A stretch of 64,000 nt of DNA, taken from assembly GCA_002404155.1 (NCBI GenBank), contig DHJC01000015.1, positions 89,567 to 153,566 on the forward strand, written 5' to 3'. Made by a program: the position numbers and the translations under genes. Of this stretch, positions 8,150-16,644 are shown one piece after another. Origin of the DNA: Chloroflexi bacterium UBA4730. GTDB taxonomy: Bacteria; Chloroflexota; Limnocylindria; P2-11E. The first letter of the stretch is position 1; each line of letters begins with the position of its first letter. Below the pieces are notes generated by a model. That model was not told the origin of the DNA. It made no database searches and saw only the letters and a program-made list of their open reading frames with translations.

Positions 8150-8186
8150 ATGCTAGTCCTGCGGCGCGTGTGCGCCCGCGTAGCAT
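8150..8186. promoter_or_regulatory. Divergent leaderless promoters for thrC (-) and the AI-2E permease (+)
   Basis: The 51-nt gap between the two start codons holds TAGCAT in both directions: minus strand at 8155-8150 (7 nt before thrC ATG) and plus strand at 8181-8186 (7 nt before GTG 8194). Neither start has a Shine-Dalgarno. Confidence 0.6.
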
Positions 8187-8193
8187 TCGTCGC

Positions 8194-9315
8194 GTGAAAC
8201 TGAGCGCGAGAGAACGACAGCTCCTCACGGCGCTCGTCGTGCTGCTCATCGTCTTCGTTGCGCTCCAGGTCTTCGCGATCCTCTGGGAAGCGCTCGGGCG
8301 CGTCGCCGACGTGCTCATCATCTTCGGCGCGGCGTGGGCATTCTCGTACGCACTCGCGCCCCTCGTCGACCGGATCGACCGCCGCACGCGCCTGAACCGG
8401 TTCGGCGCGGTGCTCGTCGTCTACACCGCGATCTTCATCCTGCTCGCGGCGGCGGGCGCGTTCGCGGTCCCGCTCCTCGCGGATCAGCTCGCGGCGCTCG
8501 CCGCGCGCGGGCCCGAGCTCAGCACCAGCGCGGACCAGTACGCGAAGGACTTCCAGGCCAACCTGGACCACCTTGGCCTGCCGGTGAACATCGTGCCGCT
8601 GTACGAAGCGCTCCCCGGCCGGCTCGCGGAGCTCGCCGGTACCTTCGCGTCGGACGCGCTCGGTGTCGTATCCGCGACGGCGACGATCGTGTTCGACCTC
8701 TTCCTCGTCCTGATCATCGCGTTCCTCATGCTCATGGACGGCGACACCCTCTGGCTTCGTTTCACCGGGATGCTGTCCGAGGAGCTCCGGAGCGAGTTCG
8801 AGCTGCTGCGGATGAGCATCGACCGGTCGTTCGGCGGATTCATCCGCGGGTCGCTCATCCTCGGCCTCCTGTACGGCACCGCGACGCTGCTCATCATCGC
8901 GGCCTTCGGGGTGCCGTTCTCAGGCGTGCTCTCCGTGTTCAGCGGCCTCGTGGTGATGATCCCGTTCTTCGGTCCGATCCTCGCGATGATCCCCGTGCTG
9001 TTCATCACGTTCCTCGGTGCCCAAAGCGCGTTCCTGCCCGTCACCATCCTCCTGCTCCTGCTCCAGCAGGTGATGCTCAACGTCGTGGGCCCACGGATCA
9101 TGTCCAAGAGCATCGGCATCCATCCGCTGTTCGTGTTCTTCTCGCTGCTCATCGGCTCGAAGATCGCGGGCTTCTGGGGCCTGCTCCTCGGTGTGCCGGT
9201 CGCCGGCGTCATCAACACCTTCATCCACTACACGGTCGAGGTGAACTCCGGCCGTCGGCAGCGCACGGAGGCCGCGGCGCTCATGGAGGATGCCCCGATC
9301 GAGGCCGCGAAGTGA
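8194..9315 (+). CDS. AI-2E family transporter (TqsA/YdiK/PerM type permease)
   Basis: 373-residue polytopic membrane protein of the AI-2E family. It has seven or eight hydrophobic segments: two N-terminal (15-55), one at about 70-90, a large soluble loop with a predicted helical region (90-165), then the conserved C-terminal half with GLLYGTATLL and GPRIMSKSIGIHPL. The family includes small-molecule exporters and sodium/proton antiporters; the substrate here is unknown. GTG 8194 is supported by TAGCAT at 7 nt. The stop overlaps the surE start (GTGA). Confidence 0.88.
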   Translation: MKLSARERQLLTALVVLLIVFVALQVFAILWEALGRVADVLIIFGAAWAFSYALAPLVDRIDRRTRLNRFGAVLVVYTAIFILLAAAGAFAVPLLADQLAALAARGPELSTSADQYAKDFQANLDHLGLPVNIVPLYEALPGRLAELAGTFASDALGVVSATATIVFDLFLVLIIAFLMLMDGDTLWLRFTGMLSEELRSEFELLRMSIDRSFGGFIRGSLILGLLYGTATLLIIAAFGVPFSGVLSVFSGLVVMIPFFGPILAMIPVLFITFLGAQSAFLPVTILLLLLQQVMLNVVGPRIMSKSIGIHPLFVFFSLLIGSKIAGFWGLLLGVPVAGVINTFIHYTVEVNSGRRQRTEAAALMEDAPIEAAK

Positions 9316-10157
9316 CCCCGGTCAAGCACATCCTCGTCACGAATGACGACGGGATCGAGAGCGATGCGCTGGGCCCGCTCTGCGACGCGCTCGCCGCGTT
9401 CGGTGAGGTCGACATCATCGCGCCCGAGCGGAACTGGAGCGGCGCGAGCCACAGCATCACGCTCTTCCGGCCGTTGCGCTGCCGGCCGACACACCTCCGG
9501 ACCGGCCAGGACGCGTACATGACCGACGGCTCGCCGACGGACTGCGTGCGCCTCGCGGTGCTCGGCTTCCTCAAGCAGAAGCCCGACCTCATCGTGAGCG
9601 GCATTAACCGCGGAGCGAACCTGGGCGACGACATCACGTACTCGGGCACCGTCGCGGCGGCGATGGAGGGCCTGCTCTCGGACATCCCGTCGATCGCGGT
9701 CTCGATCGGCGCCTTTGGTGCGAACATCGACTTCAGCGTCGCGAGCGAGTTCGTCGCGCTGCTCGCGAAGAACATCCTCGAGAAGGGCTTCGTCCACGAC
9801 GCGCTGTTGAACGTGAACGTGCCGCACCTGCCGCGCGAGCGCATCGCCGGCGTCGAGGTCACGAAGCTCGGGAAGCGCAACTACCGCGATCAGCTCGTCG
9901 AGCGGCTCGACCCCTACGGCAACCCGTACTACTGGGTCGGCGGTCCCGCGGTCGCGGATGAGGCCGACCCGGGGACGGATGTCGCGGCGATGCGCGACGG
10001 CAAGATCAGCGTGACACCCATCGCGCTCGACCTCACCAGCCACGAGCTGCTCGCCGAGCTCGCGAAGTGGGACTGGGGCTGGACCGCGCCGGTCAATCTG
10101 CCGGCGGACGCGGCGGAGGAAGACGCCGACACCCGCGGAGCCACCCGCCGGCTCTGA
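9312..10157 (+). CDS. surE: 5'/3'-nucleotidase SurE
   Basis: Metal-dependent survival protein SurE, dephosphorylating nucleoside 5'- and 3'-monophosphates. 281 residues. The N-terminal LVTNDDGIES (8-17) carries the metal-binding Asp pair, and APERNWSGASHS (about 37-48) and SGINRGANLGDD (about 96-107) complete the site. GTG 9312 overlaps the AI-2E stop. The C-terminus has a charged tail beyond the family core. The stop is 3 nt from the stop of the convergent small gene. Confidence 0.95.
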   Translation: MTPVKHILVTNDDGIESDALGPLCDALAAFGEVDIIAPERNWSGASHSITLFRPLRCRPTHLRTGQDAYMTDGSPTDCVRLAVLGFLKQKPDLIVSGINRGANLGDDITYSGTVAAAMEGLLSDIPSIAVSIGAFGANIDFSVASEFVALLAKNILEKGFVHDALLNVNVPHLPRERIAGVEVTKLGKRNYRDQLVERLDPYGNPYYWVGGPAVADEADPGTDVAAMRDGKISVTPIALDLTSHELLAELAKWDWGWTAPVNLPADAAEEDADTRGATRRL

Positions 10158-10160
10158 CCA

Positions 10161-10415
10161 CTACGGGCGGGCCGTGCCCGGCGGTCCAGGTGGGCCCGGT
10201 GGCCCTTGTGGTCCTTGGCGTCCTACCGGTCCGCAGATGCCGACCAGCAGCAGGATCAAGCGCAGCCAAATGATCCGGTGATGGTCGTGGTCATGGTCGC
10301 GCGCGATCGGCACCGTCGCGCGGCCGCCGCCGCGCATCTCGACGATGAGCAGACCGATGACGACCGCTGCGAGGATCGCGAGGATGTAGGTGAGCTCGCC
10401 TGGTCCGAAGGTCAT
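10161..10415 (-). CDS. Small membrane protein with His-rich loop and collagen-like tail
   Basis: 84 residues. Two membrane segments (about 8-26 and 47-60) are separated by a hydrophilic loop containing the His/Asp cluster RDHDHDHHR. The C-terminus is a short collagen-like stretch of Gly-Pro-Xaa triplets (GPQGPPGPPGPPG). ATG 10415 lies 7 nt after the D-aminoacylase stop, so it probably belongs to that operon. I recognise no family; the loop could bind a metal. It was called from composition, topology and an intact frame. Confidence 0.6.
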   Translation of the reverse strand: MTFGPGELTYILAILAAVVIGLLIVEMRGGGRATVPIARDHDHDHHRIIWLRLILLLVGICGPVGRQGPQGPPGPPGPPGTARP

Positions 10416-10422
10416 CGGTCGT

Positions 10423-12009
10423 TCATCCCAGCATGTTCCCTGCCCGCACACGCGTGACCTCGCCGTCATGCACGGCGACCCGTCCGTTGACCAGCACCGC
10501 GCGGATGCCGATGGGTGTGAGCAGCGGCTCGTCGTACGTCGCCCGGTCGAGCACCGTCGCCGGATCGAACACGACAACGTCCGCGACCATGCCGGTCGCG
10601 AGCAGGCCGCGATCGCGCAGGCCGAACCGCTCCGCAGGGAGCGCGGTCATCTTGCGCACCGCGGTCGGCAGATCGAGGAGCCCGCGCTCGCGCACGTCGC
10701 GGCCGAGGATCCGGACAAACGTGCCGGCCAACCGCGGATGCGGCTTGCCGGGCAGCGGGATCGCGTCACTGCCGATCATCGACGCCGGATGGGCGACCAC
10801 CCGATCGACGTCGTCGTCGCGCATCGTGTGAGCGATCATCGTCACGTGCCCCTCCTGCTCGGCGATGAGGTCGAACACGAGCTCCGCAGGGTCCGCATGC
10901 GCCGCGGCCGCGAGTGCGTCGATGCGCTTCCCTTCGAGCTCGGGCCGCCCGGCGCAGCCCGCGATGACGATCCCATCCCAGCCCGCGGCCCGCTGCTGGT
11001 TCTGCCAGCCCGGGATCCCCGCCGCGAAGTCGCGCTTCATGCGCTGGCGAGCCGCGGGATCGCGCAGCCGCGCGACCATCGCGCCGATCCCATCGGCGAG
11101 CGCCCACGGCGGCAGGATCGAGTGCAGCAGCGTGCTGCCGGCGGTGTACGGGTATACGTCGACGGTGACGTCGAGACCGTCGGCGCGCGCCGCATCGATG
11201 AGCGCGAGGGTCTCGGCGGTGCGGCCCCAGTTGTCCCTGCCCGAGGCCTTGTGATGCGAGATGTGCACCGGTACGCCCGCGCCGCGCCCGATGCTGATCG
11301 CCTCGCGCACCGAGTCCGCGACCATGTCGGTCTCGCCGCGCATGTGGGTGACGTACGGCCGGCCAGTTCCCGCGAGCGCACGGGCGATCGCGACGAGCTC
11401 ATCGGTCCGCGAGTACAGGCCCGGCGCGTACACGAGGCCGGTCGAGAAGCCGACCGCACCCTGCGCGAGCGCGGCCTCCGCCAGACGCGTCATCGCGCGG
11501 AGCTCGTCGGCGGTCGGCGCGCGATCCGCGAAGCCGAGCACCGCGGCCCGGATGCTTCCGTGCCCGACGAGTGGCGCGACGTTCGTGAACATGCCGGCGC
11601 CTGAGACCGCGGCCCGGTAGGCCGCGAGGTCGGGCCAGGTGTGCGGACTGCCAGCGACGAGCGTGCCCATGAGCGCAGCGACCTGATCGGCGTGCGGGCC
11701 GTCCGCCGGGAACGGGCTGAATCCGCAATTGCCCGTGACCTCGGTCGTCACACCCTGCCGCAGCTCGGCCGTCTTCACGTCGAGATGGGCCTCGGGCAGG
11801 AACATCGCGACGTCGCCGTGGGTGTGCGTGTCGATGAAGCCCGGCGCGACGACGTGGCCGGTCGCATCGATCGTCTCGGTCGCTGCGGCCCCGCCGAGCT
11901 CCCCGATCGCCTCAATCCGGCCGTCGCGGATCCCCACGTTGGCACGGCGCGCCGGGCTGCCGGTGCCGTCGACGAGAAGGCCGCCGCGGATCAGGACGTC
12001 GAGCGGCAT
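10423..12009 (-). CDS. N-acyl-D-amino-acid deacylase (D-aminoacylase), amidohydrolase superfamily
   Basis: 528-residue zinc amidohydrolase related to D-aminoacylase/N-acyl-D-glutamate deacylase. N-terminal small beta domain (1-55), then the TIM barrel opening with GFIDTHTHGD (metal ligands His62, His64). GNCGFSP follows near 112, THMRGE near 225, HISHHKASG near 253 and GSDAIPLPGKPHP near 420, with a C-terminal beta domain from about 475. ATG 12009 begins at the conserved MPLDVLIRGG. It starts 14 nt after the deacetylase gene. Exact acyl-amino-acid specificity is not readable. Confidence 0.88.
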   Translation of the reverse strand: MPLDVLIRGGLLVDGTGSPARRANVGIRDGRIEAIGELGGAAATETIDATGHVVAPGFIDTHTHGDVAMFLPEAHLDVKTAELRQGVTTEVTGNCGFSPFPADGPHADQVAALMGTLVAGSPHTWPDLAAYRAAVSGAGMFTNVAPLVGHGSIRAAVLGFADRAPTADELRAMTRLAEAALAQGAVGFSTGLVYAPGLYSRTDELVAIARALAGTGRPYVTHMRGETDMVADSVREAISIGRGAGVPVHISHHKASGRDNWGRTAETLALIDAARADGLDVTVDVYPYTAGSTLLHSILPPWALADGIGAMVARLRDPAARQRMKRDFAAGIPGWQNQQRAAGWDGIVIAGCAGRPELEGKRIDALAAAAHADPAELVFDLIAEQEGHVTMIAHTMRDDDVDRVVAHPASMIGSDAIPLPGKPHPRLAGTFVRILGRDVRERGLLDLPTAVRKMTALPAERFGLRDRGLLATGMVADVVVFDPATVLDRATYDEPLLTPIGIRAVLVNGRVAVHDGEVTRVRAGNMLG

Positions 12010-12023
12010 GACGCCGCGACCGC

Positions 12024-13391
12024 CTATTGCTGGAGGGCGAGGAGGAGCGCGCCGAGGCCCTGCTGGCCACGCACGCGTGCGCGCTGGAGGAGATACATCG
12101 CGTTCGAGCTCTGCACCGACCCGCCGCCCTTCTTGAATCCGGAGAGGTAGCCGCAGCGCTGGAGCGCGGTCCCCGACTGGTCGTTGTAGTCGCCCGACGG
12201 ATACGCGAAGTGGCGCACGTCGGTGCCGGTCCACGCGTTGAGGAAGTCCCGCGCCCGGCACATCTGATAGATCTGGTCGTTGAGCGGCCGAATCATGCTG
12301 ACGTGGTCCATCGCATGTGATTCGACGTCCATGCCCGCGTCGGCGAGTGCTTTCACTTCGGCGCGGCTGATGTAGCCGGGCTTGTCGACGAGGTTGACGG
12401 TCACGAAGAACACGCCGGTCATCCCGTACGCCTTGAGCAGCGGCATCACGACGCTGTACGCGTCGGCGTAGCCGTCATCGAAGGTCAGCATCACCGGCTT
12501 CGGCGGGAGCGGCGCGGTCCGATCGAGCGACCACCAGAGGTCCTTCGCGGTGATCGTGTGGTAGCCGTTGTCGCGGAGGTACTTCAGCATCGCTTCGAAG
12601 TCCGTCGGGCTGACGGTGAGGTCCTTGCGCAGATCCATGTTCGGATCGGTCGCCGGCAGCCAGCTGACGTAGTGGTACATGAGCGACGGCACGCGGATCA
12701 TCCGCGAGCCGTCCGCGAGCGTCGCCGGCAGGTACGTCCGCACGACCTCGCTCGTGGAGGCGATTGTCGGATCCGGCGTCACGTGCTCGTCGTCCGCCTT
12801 CACGAGGACATAGAAGGTGAGATTCGGATCCTCGAGCCACTGCTGCCCTTCGAGCAGTGGACGCAATCCGAGCTTGTACGCGCCCGGCATCGTCGGCGCC
12901 TGGACACTGAACTGGAACCACATGATCTCGCCGGGACCCACGTACGGCGTGGACTGGATCGCCGGACGGTTCGCCCGCGACCAGCTCGTCGCGGGCGATC
13001 CGGTCGAGCCGTCCCCGCCGAGCGCGCTCGCCCGGTCCTGGCCCGGTTCGGGGCCCCAGGTGCCAAGCGCGGCGTTGCCGTACCACCCGAGCGAGCCGGT
13101 GTTGAGGAATGCGATCGTGACCGTCGCGCTGCTGCCCGGGCAGAGCGTCGGGAACCCGGAGCGCGCGTAGAGCGCGGCGTGCGCGCCCGCGAGGCCCGTC
13201 GTCGCTCGCACTGGAGCCACGCCCGGCGCGACCGTATCGGTGCACGTGATCATCGGGAGCGTGGGCGACGGCGGCAGCACCCGACCGGCAATGGTGCCGG
13301 GCTCCAGGTCGGCTGCTCGGGCAGCACGCGGAGAGCCGGGCACCCAGACGAGGGCGAGCGCGATCACGGTGATGCAGACCTTGCGGACCAC
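12024..13391 (-). CDS. Secreted polysaccharide deacetylase (NodB domain)
   Basis: 455 residues. Signal peptide (1-26, VCITVIALALVW core ending near ARAAD), then a beta-rich region (about 60-200) resembling an Ig-like module with several Trp, and a C-terminal NodB deacetylase domain. The latter shows TFDDGYAD (metal Asp) and HAMDH (His-x3-His), the metal triad of carbohydrate esterase family 4. It probably removes N-acetyl groups from cell-wall or capsule polysaccharide outside the cell. GTG 13391 is preferred over upstream TTG 13439 because it directly precedes the signal peptide and has AAGGAC at 6-11 nt upstream. Confidence 0.88.
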   Translation of the reverse strand: MVRKVCITVIALALVWVPGSPRAARAADLEPGTIAGRVLPPSPTLPMITCTDTVAPGVAPVRATTGLAGAHAALYARSGFPTLCPGSSATVTIAFLNTGSLGWYGNAALGTWGPEPGQDRASALGGDGSTGSPATSWSRANRPAIQSTPYVGPGEIMWFQFSVQAPTMPGAYKLGLRPLLEGQQWLEDPNLTFYVLVKADDEHVTPDPTIASTSEVVRTYLPATLADGSRMIRVPSLMYHYVSWLPATDPNMDLRKDLTVSPTDFEAMLKYLRDNGYHTITAKDLWWSLDRTAPLPPKPVMLTFDDGYADAYSVVMPLLKAYGMTGVFFVTVNLVDKPGYISRAEVKALADAGMDVESHAMDHVSMIRPLNDQIYQMCRARDFLNAWTGTDVRHFAYPSGDYNDQSGTALQRCGYLSGFKKGGGSVQSSNAMYLLQRARVRGQQGLGALLLALQQ

Positions 13392-13462
13392 CCCTTGTCC
13401 TTGCCCTCTCCTCGCGTGCGTGACCGCCACTCGCGTCAACGCGCGTTACCCCGTTCGTCGTG

Positions 13463-13492
13463 ATCCTAGGTGCGTCGGTTGTCATGGGTCAA
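13463..13492 (-). promoter_or_regulatory. Promoter of the deacetylase gene
   Basis: On the minus strand TTGACC (13492-13487), an 18-nt spacer and TAGGAT (13468-13463) form a sigma70-like promoter. Transcription would start near 13456, giving a leader of about 65 nt with a Shine-Dalgarno, unlike the leaderless genes nearby. Nothing else is seen in 13392-13506. Confidence 0.55.
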
Positions 13493-13506
13493 CCCATCGC
13501 TCGGTC

Positions 13507-14271
13507 TCAGCCTGGGAGGATGACCGTCCGTCCGCTCAGTTGAGCGATCGTCAGACCCGGACCGAAGACGCGGGTGACGACGGCAGCCGCAAGCGCGGTC
13601 GCAGGCGGGCCGTCGGCAACGACGCGACCCGCGTCGAGGACGACGACGCGATCGGCAAGCGTCGCGAGATTCAGATCGTGCAAGACCGCGAGCACGACGA
13701 CCCCGCGCGCGCGGGCGAGCGCCGCGACCCGCCGCAGGGTGCCGAGCTGGTGCTGCGGGTCGAGGTGGGCGGTCGGTTCATCGAGCAGCAGGACGTCGCT
13801 CTCCTGAGCAAGGGCCATCGCGACGACGACGCGCTGCCGCTCGCCACCGGACAGCGCGTCGAGGCGGCGATCAAGGAGCGGCGCGAGATCCTGCTCGTCG
13901 ATGGCTCGGGCGACCGCGGCGACGTCGCGTGCCGTCGGACGCGCGAACAGGCCCAGTCGCGCGGTGCGGCCGAGCGTGACGATCTCGCGCACCGTGAAGG
14001 GGAACAGCGTGTCGAACGCCTGCGGCACGACGGCGACACGCGCGGCGAGCGCGGCACGCGACAGCGTCGCGATGTCGATGCCATCGAGCGTCGCCGCACC
14101 GGCCGTCGGCCGAATGAGCCCGGCGAGCGCGCGCAGCAGCGTCGACTTCCCCGCCCCATTCGGTCCGACCAACGCCACGAGCGTCCCCGGCTCGAAGGTG
14201 AGATCAACACCGCGCAGGACCGCGCGGCTGCCGTACCCGGCCGCGAGCGAGCGCGCGACGAGCGTTGTCAG
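13507..14271 (-). CDS. btuD: Cobalamin/Fe-siderophore-type ABC transporter ATPase (BtuD-like)
   Basis: 254-residue ATPase of a FecCD/BtuCD importer. Walker A GPNGAGKST (36-44), Q-loop VVPQAF, signature LSGGERQRV, Walker B LLLDEPTAHLD and the switch His in AVLHDLNL are all present. No ATG, GTG or TTG precedes the N-terminal LVARSLAAGYG strand. The only fitting codon is CTG 14271-14269, which overlaps the btuC stop as CTGA. The next canonical start (GTG) would cut off the first beta-strands. Third gene of the riboswitch-controlled btuF-btuC-btuD operon. Confidence 0.93.
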   Translation of the reverse strand: MTTLVARSLAAGYGSRAVLRGVDLTFEPGTLVALVGPNGAGKSTLLRALAGLIRPTAGAATLDGIDIATLSRAALAARVAVVPQAFDTLFPFTVREIVTLGRTARLGLFARPTARDVAAVARAIDEQDLAPLLDRRLDALSGGERQRVVVAMALAQESDVLLLDEPTAHLDPQHQLGTLRRVAALARARGVVVLAVLHDLNLATLADRVVVLDAGRVVADGPPATALAAAVVTRVFGPGLTIAQLSGRTVILPG

Positions 14272-15269
14272 GCGACCTCGCGGCGCCGCGCGCGGACGAG
14301 CAGCACGAGGAAGAACGGCGCGCCGAGCAGGCCGGTGAGGACGCCGACCGGCAGCTCCGCCGGCGCGAAGATGCTGCGAGCGCCCAGGTCCGCGAGCACG
14401 AGCACACTCGCGCCGGCGAGGAAGCTCGCGATCGAGAGCGTGCGGTGCGTCGCGCCGACGATCGGCCGGAGCGCGTGCGGCACGACGAGCCCGACGAACC
14501 CAACGAGGCCGGCGAGCGCCACGGCCGCGCCGGTGAGCAGCGCGGCTGCGCCGATGACACCGATCGTCGTGCGCTCAGGATCGACGCCGAGCGTCGCTGC
14601 AGTCTCCTCGCCGAAGACGAACGCATCGATCCGGCGGCCGAGGACGATCGCGAGCGCGACACCGAACGCCACGACGATCGCCGCGATGAGGAGCTCGCTC
14701 GTCGAACGGACGGCGACGCCGCCGCTCAGGATGTCGAGCACGGCGCGGAGGCGGAGCGAAAGCCGATCGCTCGCGAAGAGGAGGAGCGTGACGAGCGCGC
14801 TCGCAAAGGACGTCAGGATGATGCCGGCGAGCAGCACCGTCAGGACGGTAGTGCGACCGCCCAGCCGCGCGAGCTGCCAGACCAACAGCGCGCTCGCGAG
14901 CGCGCCGATGAACGCGGCGAGCGGCACGACCGTTGCCGCGATGTCGCTGCCGAGCGCGATGACGCCCACCGCGCCGAGCGCGGCGCCGGCGGATGTGCCG
15001 GTGACATACGGATCGGCGAGCGGATTGCGGAACAGGCCTTGGAGCAACGCCCCCGCGACTGCGAGCGAGCCGCCGACGAGCGCGGCCGCGAGCACCCGCG
15101 GGAGTCGGAGGTCGCGGACGATGACACCGGTGACGGGATCACCGCCGCCGAGGAGCGCGCCAAGCACGTCGGTCGGCGCGAGGGGGACCGCGCCGACGAG
15201 GATCCCCGCGGCAAGGCTCACTGGGAGCGCCACCGCGAGGATCGCGATCGCCGGCGCGGCCCGGGTCAC
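14268..15269 (-). CDS. btuC: Cobalamin/Fe-siderophore-type ABC transporter permease (BtuC/FecCD family)
   Basis: 333 residues, about ten transmembrane helices, FecCD family. The family segments RLPRVLAAALVGGSLAVAG (about 54-72), LFRNPLADPYVTGTSAGAA (about 79-97) and the coupling region GFVGLVVPHALR near 265 are clear. ATG 15269 overlaps the btuF stop by 4 nt. Cobalamin rather than iron is favoured because a cobalamin riboswitch heads the operon. Confidence 0.93.
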   Translation of the reverse strand: MTRAAPAIAILAVALPVSLAAGILVGAVPLAPTDVLGALLGGGDPVTGVIVRDLRLPRVLAAALVGGSLAVAGALLQGLFRNPLADPYVTGTSAGAALGAVGVIALGSDIAATVVPLAAFIGALASALLVWQLARLGGRTTVLTVLLAGIILTSFASALVTLLLFASDRLSLRLRAVLDILSGGVAVRSTSELLIAAIVVAFGVALAIVLGRRIDAFVFGEETAATLGVDPERTTIGVIGAAALLTGAAVALAGLVGFVGLVVPHALRPIVGATHRTLSIASFLAGASVLVLADLGARSIFAPAELPVGVLTGLLGAPFFLVLLVRARRREVA

Positions 15270-16195
15270 TTGAAGAGCTCGGGGTGCACCAGCTTCGCGT
15301 ATTCCTGCGCCGCCTCGCCGAGCCGGGGGCCAGGCCGGCTGAAGAGGCTGATCCCGGCGTACACGCGTTTGTTCTTGACCGCGGTGAGCGCAGCCCAGCC
15401 TGGACGGCTCGCGACCGAGTCGATCGTGGTCCCGTAGAGGGCGTCGCCGAGGACGATGACCTCGGGATCCGCGCGCACGATCTCCTCGCCAGAGACCGTC
15501 GGGTACGCGCTCTTCGTGGTCGCGAAGACGTTCGTGCCGCCGGCCAGGTTGATGAGGTCGTCGATGAACGAACCCGGGCCGACGGTGTAGATCTTCGCCG
15601 GATCCGACGCGTCGACCTCGTGGAAGACCCTGAACTTCGGCGCCGTGTCGGTCTTGGCCTTCACCGCGTCAAGCTGCTTCTGGATGTCGCTCGCGAGCTT
15701 CGCCCCGTCCGCGCCGATGGCCTGCCCGATGAGCGTCGCCGAACGAGCGACGTCAGCCGCGCCCTGCGGATCGACGACGAGGACGGCGGCGGTCGTCTGG
15801 GACAGCGCCTCAATGGTTCCGTCGGAGAACTTCACCGTGACGATAAGGTCCGGCTTCAGTGATACGACCTTCTCGAGGTTGACCTTCACCCCACCCACGT
15901 GCTCCTTCGTCTGGGCCGCCGCGGGCTCGTCGGAGAAGTCGTCGTCACCGACGACACGGTCGCCGGCGCCGAGGGCGAACAGGAACTCGGTGTTGGAGGG
16001 ACCGATCGAGACGATGCGCTCGGGACGCTTGGAGATCGCGACCGAGCGGCCTTGGAAGTCGGTGATGCTCGTGGGGAACGGAGCGGCCGTCACGCGTGCC
16101 TTCGGCGTCGCGGACGCTGAGGGGGTAGCGATCGGGGAAGTGGTGCAGTTCACCACGAAGAGAAGCGCGAACAGCAACGCGAAGCGTCGGGTCAT
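15266..16195 (-). CDS. btuF: Cobalamin-type ABC transporter substrate-binding lipoprotein
   Basis: 309 residues. Lipoprotein signal peptide with probable lipobox Cys17 (VVNC), Thr/Ser/Ala linker to about residue 45, then a helical-backbone (class III) periplasmic-binding fold with RIVSIGPSNTEFLFALGAGD near 60 and LKPDLIV near 113. Typical BtuF/FhuD-type length. It is the first gene after the cobalamin riboswitch, so it most probably binds corrinoids, delivering them to BtuCD at the membrane surface. Confidence 0.92.
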   Translation of the reverse strand: MTRRFALLFALLFVVNCTTSPIATPSASATPKARVTAAPFPTSITDFQGRSVAISKRPERIVSIGPSNTEFLFALGAGDRVVGDDDFSDEPAAAQTKEHVGGVKVNLEKVVSLKPDLIVTVKFSDGTIEALSQTTAAVLVVDPQGAADVARSATLIGQAIGADGAKLASDIQKQLDAVKAKTDTAPKFRVFHEVDASDPAKIYTVGPGSFIDDLINLAGGTNVFATTKSAYPTVSGEEIVRADPEVIVLGDALYGTTIDSVASRPGWAALTAVKNKRVYAGISLFSRPGPRLGEAAQEYAKLVHPELFK

Positions 16196-16199
16196 TTCA

Positions 16200-16330
16200 G
16201 GCTCACCCTTTCTCGCGAAGGTGTGTTGGCCGCGAGCGGATGACCAGGCGACCCGAGTTCGGCTGTTCGGCCGTTACGGTGGCGGGACCCTGCCGGAATC
16301 GCACCGGCTTCGCTGGAGATCCGCGTATTC
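16200..16330 (-). ncRNA. Cobalamin (AdoCbl) riboswitch upstream of btuF
   Basis: The leader contains the diagnostic conserved core: GCCGGTGCGATTCCGGC, followed by the B12-box GTCCCGCCACCGTAA (minus strand, about 16289-16274). Flanking paired regions and a variable arm lie toward the btuF start. It agrees with the cobalamin consensus (GGTG, TTCC, CCCGCCAC-GT). The element probably represses translation or elongation of btuFCD when corrinoid is plentiful. Ends are approximate. A hairpin at 16331-16351 directly upstream overlaps the SWIM gene stop. Confidence 0.87.
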
Positions 16331-16349
16331 AGTTGTGCGCGAAGGACAA

Positions 16350-16619
16350 CTAGGCCGTCGCGGGGATCCGCTCTTGCGTGAATCGCGCGCTGTCGGACAG
16401 GTTGGCCGCGAAGAGACGCTGCAGGGTCATGACGTGCGAGCAGAGGCCGTGCACCACGAAGTGCTCGCACTCGCACGACCACTCATCTCCGGAGAGGCGG
16501 ATCTTGTGGGTCCCGTTGTCGCCACGAAAAGTCACCTCGAGGGCTTGGAATTGGACCCGTTCGGGCTCGGCTGCGTACCGTTTCGCCTTCTCGATCTTGG
16601 AGATGAGGCTCGAGTTCAT
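16350..16619 (-). CDS. Small SWIM zinc-finger protein
   Basis: 89 residues. C-terminal SWIM motif Cys49-x-Cys51-x8-Cys60-x-His62 (CECEHFVVHGLCSH), a zinc-binding module for protein or nucleic-acid contacts. N-terminal half is a short helix plus a beta-hairpin predicted from RVQFQALEV. ATG 16619 has GGAGG five nt upstream. It follows the frameshifted membrane protein and precedes the cobalamin riboswitch. Partner unknown. Confidence 0.75.
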   Translation of the reverse strand: MNSSLISKIEKAKRYAAEPERVQFQALEVTFRGDNGTHKIRLSGDEWSCECEHFVVHGLCSHVMTLQRLFAANLSDSARFTQERIPATA

Positions 16620-16644
16620 GAGTTCCTCCCGCTCCGTTTCGGCG

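Noticed and set aside
10142..10200. Terminator between surE and the collagen-tailed gene
   Set aside because: Complementary arms exist but the loop is about 30 nt and there is no T-run.
13389..13439. TTG 13439 as start of the deacetylase
   Set aside because: It would put 16 hydrophilic residues before the signal peptide; GTG 13391 has a good Shine-Dalgarno.
16192..16482. Open frame overlapping the btuF leader
   Set aside because: It runs through the cobalamin riboswitch; translation there would disturb the conserved RNA, and the protein has no family.
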